From contig CBDUCN010000302.1 of assembly GCA_965365655.1 (NCBI GenBank), positions 1 through 6,231 of the forward strand: a DNA stretch of 6,231 nucleotides, read 5' to 3'. Position 1 is the stretch's first letter; every line of letters begins with the position of its first letter. The notes below the pieces were generated by a model. That model ran no database searches and was not told the origin of the DNA. It saw only the letters and a list, made by a program, of their open reading frames with translations. The position numbers were made by a program, and so were the translations under genes. Origin of the DNA: JBFHNV01 sp965365655 (GTDB taxonomy: Bacteria; Pseudomonadota; Gammaproteobacteria; HK1). Shown one piece after another: positions 1-4,514 of the stretch.

Positions 1-96
1 GCGGCGCGCCTGCGTGCACGGGGCCGCCCGTATTCCCGCCTTCCCGGTGTCCCGTGCGTGCCTGCGCGCGGTCGACGGGACCGCGCCGCGCGAGAC
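1..96. other. non-coding stretch downstream of hisH
   Basis: This is the left edge of the window, downstream of hisH on the minus strand. I see no convincing start for the next gene: the minus strand has no ATG here, and its one GTG near the edge has no hisA-like residues after it. The next his gene, probably hisA, should therefore begin further left. The only structure I see is a loose inverted repeat at 49-81, listed separately. Confidence 0.6.
49..81 (-). repeat. weak inverted repeat after hisH
   Basis: GTCCCGT at 49-55 and ACGGGAC at 75-81 are perfect 7-base inverted copies separated by 19 bases. The repeat begins 15 bases past the hisH stop on the minus strand. No T-rich tract follows it, so it is not a standard intrinsic terminator. 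In DNA this rich in G and C, such a repeat can easily arise by chance. Confidence 0.25.
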
Positions 97-750
97 TCAG
101 TCCCCGCCGTCCCACGCGACGAAGTTCGCGAGCAGCGTGAGCCCCGCGTGCTGGCTCTTCTCCGGGTGGAACTGCACCGCGAACAGCGGGCCGCGCGCCA
201 CGCCCGACACGAAGTCGATGCCGTAGGGCGTGGTGGCCGTCACCACTGCGGGGTCGTCCGGCGCGGCGTGGTAGCTGTTCGCGAAGTAGAAGCGCTCGCC
301 GTCGTCGATGCCGCGCCACAACGGGTGCGCGCGGCGCTGGAACACCTGGTTCCAGCCCATCTGCGGGATCGTGAGGCGCGCGCCGTCGGGGCCGGTCGCG
401 TCGGGGAGGCGGCGCACCCGTCCGGCGAGCACGCCCAGGCACGGCGTGTCGGGGCTCTCGTCGCTGCCTTCCAGCAGCACCTGCAGCCCCATGCAGATGC
501 CGAGGAACGGGCGCGCGCCGATGACCTCGCGGATGCAGTCCGCGAGGCCCAGGCGGTGGATCTCCGCCATGCAGTCGCGCGCCGCGCCCTGACCCGGGAA
601 CACCACCCGGTCGGCGCGCGCGATCGCCTCCGGCGCGTGGGTCACGTCGATGCGCGCGGCGTCGCCGGCCACGTGCTCGATGGCCTTGGACACCGAGCGC
701 AGGTTGCCCATGTGGTAGTCGATGACGGCGATGTGCTGTCGGGCAGGCAT
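97..750 (-). CDS. hisH: imidazole glycerol phosphate synthase, glutaminase subunit HisH
   Basis: HisH is the glutamine amidotransferase half of imidazole glycerol phosphate synthase. It hydrolyses glutamine and passes ammonia to HisF, which makes imidazole glycerol phosphate and AICAR in the cytoplasm. The 217-residue product has the usual family length. Visible marks are the N-terminal IAVIDYHMGNLRSV, the PGQGA oxyanion-type loop at 52-56, the nucleophile Cys86 in GICMG, and the His195/Glu197 pair in QFHPEKS, so the class I amidotransferase triad is complete. PQMGWNQV at 129-136 is also typical. I chose the ATG at 750 because the conserved N-terminus begins a few residues later; I see no good Shine-Dalgarno sequence before it. 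The gene lies 74 bases downstream of hisB on the same strand, as in many proteobacterial hisBHAF clusters, and is very likely co-transcribed with it. The function is close to certain. Confidence 0.97.
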   Translation of the reverse strand: MPARQHIAVIDYHMGNLRSVSKAIEHVAGDAARIDVTHAPEAIARADRVVFPGQGAARDCMAEIHRLGLADCIREVIGARPFLGICMGLQVLLEGSDESPDTPCLGVLAGRVRRLPDATGPDGARLTIPQMGWNQVFQRRAHPLWRGIDDGERFYFANSYHAAPDDPAVVTATTPYGIDFVSGVARGPLFAVQFHPEKSQHAGLTLLANFVAWDGGD

Positions 751-792
751 GAGGTCACGTCTCGTGCCGGCGCGCCGGGCGCCGGGATCGGG

Positions 793-823
793 GGCTCAGC
801 GCGAGCCGGCCGCGCTGCGGCCG
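793..823 (-). repeat. two adjacent hairpins between hisB and hisH
   Basis: CGGCCGC (807-813) and GCGGCCG (817-823) form a perfect 7-base-pair stem with a 3-base loop, starting one base after the hisB stop. Next to it, GGCTC (793-797) and GAGCC (803-807) form a 5-base-pair stem with a 5-base loop. The two share base 807, so both cannot form completely at once. No run of T follows on the minus strand, so this does not look like a full terminator. It may slow RNA decay or adjust hisH expression relative to hisB; that is inference only. Confidence 0.45.
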
Positions 824-824
824 A

Positions 825-1418
825 TCAGAGCTTCTCCTTCGTGGACGGCAACCGCCCCGCCATGCGTGGGTCCGGTGCCGCGGCCATGCGCAGGGCCCGG
901 CCGAAGGCCTTGAACACGGTCTCCGCGATGTGGTGCGAGTTCACCCCGTGCAGCGCGTCCACGTGGATCGTGGCCGCCGCGGCGTTCGCGAAGCCCTGGA
1001 AGAACTCTCGCACCAGGTCCACGTCGAACTGACCGACCCGCGCGCGGGTGTAGTCGACGCGATAGAACAGCCCCGGCCGCCCGGAGAAGTCGATCACCAC
1101 GCGAGACAGCGCCTCGTCCAGCGGCACGTAGGCGTGCCCGTAGCGCGTGATGCCGACCTTGTCGCCGAGCGCCTCGGCCACCGCCTGGCCCAGCACGATC
1201 CCGGTGTCCTCCACCGTGTGGTGGTCGTCGATCTGCAGGTCGCCGTCGGCCGTGATCTCGAGGTCCAGCGCGCCGTGGCGGGCCACCTGGTCGAGCATGT
1301 GCTCGAAGAACGGGATCCCCGTCTGCAGCCGGGCCGCGCCCGTGCCGTCCAGGTCCACCCGGACGGTGATCCGGGTCTCGCGGGTGTTGCGCTCGACGGT
1401 CGCTGTGCGGGAGGACAT
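825..1418 (-). CDS. hisB: imidazoleglycerol-phosphate dehydratase HisB (single-function)
   Basis: HisB dehydrates imidazole glycerol phosphate to imidazole acetol phosphate, a middle step of histidine synthesis, using bound manganese. The 197-residue protein has only the dehydratase domain; the histidinol-phosphatase domain fused to it in enteric bacteria is absent. Family marks are IPFFEHML with His40, DDHHTVEDTGIVLG with His66, His67 and Glu70, NSHHIAE with His162, His163 and Glu166, and the C-terminal PSTK. These cover the two repeated halves and the expected metal ligands. The frame stays open upstream to a GTG at 1460, but I prefer the ATG at 1418: it gives the usual length, and a weak ribosome site (GGCGAG, complement of 1425-1430) lies 6 bases before it. 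The CoA-transferase stop lies 66 bases upstream on the same strand, and hisH follows 74 bases downstream. Confidence 0.96.
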   Translation of the reverse strand: MSSRTATVERNTRETRITVRVDLDGTGAARLQTGIPFFEHMLDQVARHGALDLEITADGDLQIDDHHTVEDTGIVLGQAVAEALGDKVGITRYGHAYVPLDEALSRVVIDFSGRPGLFYRVDYTRARVGQFDVDLVREFFQGFANAAAATIHVDALHGVNSHHIAETVFKAFGRALRMAAAPDPRMAGRLPSTKEKL

Positions 1419-1484
1419 GGGGGGCTCGCCGTGACTGGATGGGGGCGCAGGATACCTCACGATCCCCGTTTCCCGACCCGCCCG
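1419..1484 (-). other. short gap between the CoA-transferase and hisB
   Basis: This 66-base spacer separates the CoA-transferase stop from the hisB start; both genes are on the minus strand. It holds the weak hisB ribosome site. I find no hairpin followed by T residues, and no convincing pair of -35 and -10 boxes. A TATCCT resembling a -10 box (complement of 1449-1454) has no matching -35 box. Read-through from the CoA-transferase into the his genes is therefore possible, but an unrecognised promoter is equally possible. Confidence 0.4.
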
Positions 1485-3407
1485 CTACGACCTCCCCGCC
1501 TCCGCTTCCTCCCGCGTCTCGTAGATGTGCGGCGCCACCGCGCGCCCCGACAGCGCCTCGCCGAGCTTCATGCGCATGAACGCGCTCGTCGTGTAGCGCG
1601 TGACGTGCGTGTAGCGGGTCTGCTCGAGGCCGTGCACCATCTCCGCCCACGCGTCCAGCAGCGGCTCGGCGATGCGGCAGCCGTCGTAGTTCACGACGAC
1701 GGCGACCCGCTTTCCGATGGCCTCGCAGCGCTGCTCCACCGCCGCGCGCACGCGCTCCACGTCGTCGCGGGTGTTCACCTGCAGCCCTTCGAAGTTCAGG
1801 AACAGGGTGTTGCGCCCGGCGTCGTAGCTGATGCGCTGCTCCATCGCGAGGTCGATCAGGGTGCGTTCCAGGTCCATCGGCGACGGGTCGAAGATCCGCG
1901 CGTCCATCTCGCGCAGCGTCCCGATGCGCGGCGCGAAGTCCATGTGCGCGAGGACGTCGCGCTCGACGTCGATGCCGGGCGCGACCTCGGTGAGCTCGAG
2001 GCCGTCGGCGCCGAGGCGGAACACGCAGCGCTCGGTCACGTAGAGCACGGGCTGGCCGCGCTCGGCGCCGTAGGCGCCGCTGTAGGTGATCTGCTGCACC
2101 GCGTCCACGAGCTTGCGCTGGCGGCCCTCGCTCACCACCGCGAGGCGTCCGTCCTCGACCGCGATGCGCAGCCCGCCCGCGGTGAAGGTGCCGGCGAACA
2201 CCAGCCTCCGCGCGTTCTGGCTGATGTTGATGAAGCCGCCGGCGCCGGCGAGCCTCGGGCCGAAACGGCTCACGTTGACGTTGCCCGCGCGGTCGCACTC
2301 CGCCATGCCGAGGCAGGCCATGTCCAGGCCGCCGCCGTCGTAGAAGTCGAACTGCTGGTTCTGATCCACGATGCAGTCGGCGTTCACGCCGGCGCCGAAG
2401 TCCAGCCCGCCCGCGGGCATGCCGCCGACCAGCCCGGGCTCCGCGGTGAGGGTGATCTGCGACAGGATGTTCTCCTCCGCGGCGACCGACGCCACGCCCT
2501 CGGGCATGCCGATGCCGAGGTTCACGACGCCGTTCAGCGGCAGCTCGAACGCGGCGCGGCGGGCGATGATCTTGCGCGGGCTGAACGCCATGCGCGGCAG
2601 CGAATCCAGCGGGACCCTGAGCTCGCCCGAGAACGCCGGGCTGTAGGCGGTCGCGTAGGTCTGGCGGTGGTGCTCGGCGTCGGACACCACCACGCAGTCG
2701 ACCAGCGAGCCCGGGATCTCGACCTGGCGCGACGGCAGCGCGCCGCGCGCGGCGACGCGTTCCACCTGGGCGATGACGAAGCCGCCGCTGTTCTTCGCCG
2801 CCATCGCCATCGCGAGCGTGTCCAGGGTGAGCGCCTCGCGTTCCATGCTGAGGTTGCCCGCCGGATCGGCGGTGGTCGCGCGCAGCAGCGCGACCTGGAT
2901 CGGAAACGCCTTGTAGAAGAGATGCTCCTCGCCGTCGATCTCCATCAGCCGCACCAGCTCGTCGGTGGACGCGGCGTTGATGCGCCCGCCGCCGTGGCGC
3001 GGGTCGACGAAGGTGTGCAGGCCCACGCGGGTCAGCAGGCCCGGCCGGCCCGCCGCGATGTCGCGGTACAGGTGCGAGATGCAGCCCTGCGGCAGGTTCC
3101 AGGCCTCGATGCGCTCCTCGACCGCGAGCCGCGCGAGCTTCGGCACCAGGCCCCAGTGACCGCCGATGACGCGCTTCAGGAGCCCCTCGCGCGCGATGCG
3201 GTTCAGTCCGCGCTCCTCGCCGTCGCCCTGCCCGGCCGCGAACACCAGCGTCAGGCCCCGCGGCTCGCCGGTGTCGTCGAAGCGCTGCGCCAGCGCCGCC
3301 AGCAGCCGGTCCGGATTGCCGATGCCCACGAAGCCGCTGTTCGCGACGGTGTCGCCGTCGCGGACGATGGCCATCGCCTCGTCGGCGGAGATGATCTTGT
3401 CCTGCAT
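1485..3407 (-). CDS. family I CoA-transferase, propionate CoA-transferase/YdiF type, with C-terminal extension
   Basis: The 640-residue protein is a fused alpha-beta class I CoA-transferase, expected to move CoA between short acyl-CoAs and carboxylic acids in the cytoplasm. The alpha-like half (about 1-275) has NSGFVGIGNPDRLL at 23-36, GLHTFVDPRHGGGRIN at 129-144 and the TTADPAGNLSMEREAL stretch at 178-193. The beta-like half (about 276-507) has NLGIGMPEGVA and then TAEPGLVGGMPAGG. Glu323 in that motif lines up with the glutamate that forms the glutamyl-CoA thioester in SCOT and propionate CoA-transferase. Those single-chain relatives end near 520-540 residues, about where MDARIF lies here (501-506). 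About 130 further residues follow and look like an alternating beta-alpha domain. I chose the ATG at 3407 because AGGGGG precedes it and the family N-terminus begins there; the frame stays open far upstream, but only as GC-driven shadow. Substrate preference cannot be read from the sequence. The gene diverges from lutABC, which suggests lactate, propionate or acetate. Confidence 0.9.
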   Translation of the reverse strand: MQDKIISADEAMAIVRDGDTVANSGFVGIGNPDRLLAALAQRFDDTGEPRGLTLVFAAGQGDGEERGLNRIAREGLLKRVIGGHWGLVPKLARLAVEERIEAWNLPQGCISHLYRDIAAGRPGLLTRVGLHTFVDPRHGGGRINAASTDELVRLMEIDGEEHLFYKAFPIQVALLRATTADPAGNLSMEREALTLDTLAMAMAAKNSGGFVIAQVERVAARGALPSRQVEIPGSLVDCVVVSDAEHHRQTYATAYSPAFSGELRVPLDSLPRMAFSPRKIIARRAAFELPLNGVVNLGIGMPEGVASVAAEENILSQITLTAEPGLVGGMPAGGLDFGAGVNADCIVDQNQQFDFYDGGGLDMACLGMAECDRAGNVNVSRFGPRLAGAGGFINISQNARRLVFAGTFTAGGLRIAVEDGRLAVVSEGRQRKLVDAVQQITYSGAYGAERGQPVLYVTERCVFRLGADGLELTEVAPGIDVERDVLAHMDFAPRIGTLREMDARIFDPSPMDLERTLIDLAMEQRISYDAGRNTLFLNFEGLQVNTRDDVERVRAAVEQRCEAIGKRVAVVVNYDGCRIAEPLLDAWAEMVHGLEQTRYTHVTRYTTSAFMRMKLGEALSGRAVAPHIYETREEAEAGRS

Positions 3408-3411
3408 CGTG

Positions 3412-3417
3412 CCCCCT
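3412..3417 (-). promoter_or_regulatory. ribosome binding site of the CoA-transferase
   Basis: On the minus strand AGGGGG ends 4 bases before the ATG at 3407. It fixes the start of the gene, whose reading frame otherwise stays open far upstream without family-like residues. Confidence 0.6.
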
Positions 3418-3458
3418 GCGCTGCTCCTGCTGCCGAGAATCCAGACAGCCGTTGCTGA

Positions 3459-3469
3459 ATGTAGAACAT
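3459..3469. promoter_or_regulatory. possible GntR-type operator half-site pair
   Basis: ATGTAGAACAT is a perfect interrupted palindrome: ATGT and ACAT arms around three bases. It holds the GT-N3-AC core of operators bound by FadR-subfamily GntR regulators such as LldR and LutR, but the outer A/T bases are not those of the usual T-n-GT-N3-AC-n-A form. It lies 52-62 bases before the CoA-transferase start and overlaps the TACATT -10 candidate of that gene. The site is short, so chance is a real possibility. Confidence 0.3.
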
Positions 3470-3488
3470 GGGCCGGTCGGCCGGGCGC

Positions 3489-3514
3489 CCCTCCCTGCGG
3501 ACCGCGGGGGAGGG
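3489..3514. repeat. 26-base near-perfect inverted repeat in the divergent region
   Basis: The outer arms CCCTCCC (3489-3495) and GGGAGGG (3508-3514) are exact inverted copies. Nested between them, GCGG-A-CCGC (3497-3505) is a second exact inverted copy around a single base. Only T3496 and G3506-G3507 break the symmetry, leaving 22 of 26 bases in paired arms. It lies in the divergent region, nearer the CoA-transferase start (82 bases) than lutA (166 bases), and has no T tract on either side. An operator for a dimeric regulator or a structure in a 5' leader is possible. Confidence 0.4.
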
Positions 3515-3527
3515 ACGGGCGACGTAC

Positions 3528-3540
3528 CCGTGTCTCACGG
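3528..3540. repeat. short inverted repeat CCGTG-TCT-CACGG
   Basis: CCGTG (3528-3532) and CACGG (3536-3540) are exact inverted arms around three bases. TA pairs flanking them at 3525-3526 and 3541-3542 would extend the symmetry if base 3527 bulges out. It follows closely after the 26-base repeat and could be part of the same regulatory site, or chance. Confidence 0.25.
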
Positions 3541-3665
3541 TAGCGAACGCCCGCGCGGATCGCCGTTGCGAATCGTGCGCCAGCCCGCGCCGCCGACCCG
3601 GCGCCTTCGCGGCGGCGCGCCGCGGGACGCGTCCGTGCCGATGCCGTTTCGACGCGCACGCTCGG

Positions 3666-3671
3666 GTACAC
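3666..3671 (+). promoter_or_regulatory. possible -10 box just before lutA
   Basis: TACACT matches four of six positions of the TATAAT consensus. It would place transcription start near 3678, only about three bases before the lutA ATG. No good -35 box stands 16-18 bases upstream. This is a weak call, supported mainly by the lack of any ribosome site before lutA. Confidence 0.2.
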
Positions 3672-3680
3672 TCCGCAGCC

Positions 3681-4463
3681 ATGAACGCCGATGCCCGCCC
3701 CGCCCGCCCCCGCGTGGGCCTGTTCGTGACCTGCCTGGTGGACCTGTTCCGTCCGAACGTCGGCTTCGCGGCGGTGAAGCTGCTCGAGGACGCCGGCTGC
3801 ACGGTGGAGGTGCCGGAGCTGCAGGTGTGCTGCGGGCAGCCGGCCTGGAACTCCGGCGATGCCGCGGACACCCGCGCCATCGCGTGCCGCGTGATCGAGG
3901 CCTTCGAGGGTTACGACTACCTGGTCGCGCCGTCGGGCTCGTGCGCCGGGATGATCCACGAGCAGTACCCGCGGATGTTCGCGGCCAGCGCGCCGTGGCG
4001 CGGGCGTGCCGAGGCGCTCGCCGGCAAGACCCACGAGCTGATGAGCTTCCTGACCGACGTCATGGGCGTGGAGTCGGTGCACGCGCGCTTCGAGGCCAGC
4101 GCGACCTACCACGACTCCTGCTCGGGGCTGCGCGAGCTCGGGGTGCGCGATCAGCCGCGTGCGCTGCTCGCGAGCGTCGAGGGCCTGACCGTCACCGAGA
4201 TGCGCGACGCGAACGTGTGCTGCGGCTTCGGCGGCACCTTCTGCGTGAAGTTCCCGCGCATCTCCGAGCGCATGGTCTCGGACAAGACGCGCAACGTCAC
4301 CGACAGCGGCGCGTCGGTGCTGCTGGGCGGTGACATGGGCTGCCTGATGAACATGGCCGGACGGCTCAAGCGCGCCGGTGCGCCGGTGCGCGTGTACCAC
4401 GCGGCGGAGGTGCTGGCCGGGCTGACGCACGTGCCGGGGATCGGCGACGGCGCCGACGACTGA
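3681..4463 (+). CDS. lutA: lactate utilization protein LutA (cysteine-rich CCG-domain iron-sulfur protein)
   Basis: LutA is the cysteine-rich subunit of the LutABC (YkgEFG-type) system, which oxidises lactate to pyruvate with iron-sulfur proteins in place of a flavin lactate dehydrogenase. The 260 residues hold two CCG repeats, the domain found in heterodisulfide reductase HdrB and glycolate oxidase GlcF. Repeat one has Cys18 in FVTCLVDLF, Cys50-Cys51 in CCGQPAWNSG and Cys88 in PSGSCAGM. Repeat two has Cys147 in YHDSCSGL, Cys180-Cys181 in CCGFGGTF and Cys221 in GDMGCLMN. Spacing fits the C-X31-39-CC-X35-39-C pattern, so an Fe-S cluster is expected. The ATG at 3681 gives near-family length and puts VGLFVTCLVD at residue 12; the frame is open upstream but the residues there are not family-like. 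No Shine-Dalgarno sequence precedes it. lutB follows after 51 bases. Confidence 0.94.
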   Translation: MNADARPARPRVGLFVTCLVDLFRPNVGFAAVKLLEDAGCTVEVPELQVCCGQPAWNSGDAADTRAIACRVIEAFEGYDYLVAPSGSCAGMIHEQYPRMFAASAPWRGRAEALAGKTHELMSFLTDVMGVESVHARFEASATYHDSCSGLRELGVRDQPRALLASVEGLTVTEMRDANVCCGFGGTFCVKFPRISERMVSDKTRNVTDSGASVLLGGDMGCLMNMAGRLKRAGAPVRVYHAAEVLAGLTHVPGIGDGADD

Positions 4464-4465
4464 CG

Positions 4466-4486
4466 GCCGGCGATCGGTTCACCGGC
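4466..4486 (+). repeat. small inverted repeat between lutA and lutB
   Basis: GCCGG (4466-4470) and CCGGC (4482-4486) are inverted copies 11 bases apart in the 51-base lutA-lutB gap. The stem is short and there is no T tract, so it is not a terminator. It may be chance. Confidence 0.15.
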
Positions 4487-4498
4487 TCTGACGCGCGC

Positions 4499-4504
4499 AG
4501 GAGG
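4499..4504 (+). promoter_or_regulatory. ribosome binding site of lutB
   Basis: AGGAGG is a full consensus Shine-Dalgarno sequence 10 bases before the lutB ATG, slightly further than usual. It is the strongest ribosome site in the window, in contrast with lutA, which has none. Confidence 0.7.
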
Positions 4505-4514
4505 TATCGCACCG

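Larger units (their letters stand above)
3408..3680. promoter_or_regulatory. divergent intergenic region between the CoA-transferase and lutABC
   Basis: These 273 bases separate two gene starts that point away from each other, so the region must hold promoters for both units unless one start is wrong. Open frames crossing it show no recognisable protein. I see three separate inverted repeats at 3459-3469, 3489-3514 and 3528-3540, each listed on its own. No strong sigma-70 promoter is visible on either strand. The best candidates are TACATT on the minus strand (complement of 3458-3463) and TACACT on the plus strand (3666-3671); neither has a good -35 box. A shared regulator acting on both directions is a reasonable inference. 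Confidence 0.65.

Noticed and set aside
767..778. Perfect 12-base palindrome CCGGCGCGCCGG in the hisB-hisH gap
   Set aside because: It is made only of G and C, similar palindromes recur elsewhere in the window, and it shows no loop suited to an RNA hairpin. Composition explains it.
1419..1460. Longer hisB starting from GTG at 1460
   Set aside because: It would add 14 Pro/Ser-rich residues without family support. The ATG at 1418 gives the usual length.
796..2298. Long open frame on the minus strand (about 500 codons) in another frame of hisB and the CoA-transferase
   Set aside because: It is low-complexity Arg/Gly/Ala-rich and competes with conserved coding sequence on the same strand.
930..3458. 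A very long open frame (842 codons) on the plus strand opposite hisB and the CoA-transferase
   Set aside because: Its product is dominated by Arg, Ala, Val, His and Asp, as expected from reading a high-GC gene backwards. The opposite strand encodes two well-recognised enzymes over the same bases.
3471..3482. Inverted repeat GGCCG-GT-CGGCC in the divergent region
   Set aside because: Short GC-only arms are expected by chance at this base composition.
3408..4430. Upstream extension of the CoA-transferase frame across the intergenic region and lutA
   Set aside because: The extra residues lack family resemblance and lie antisense to lutA. A clear ribosome site and the family N-terminus place the start at 3407.
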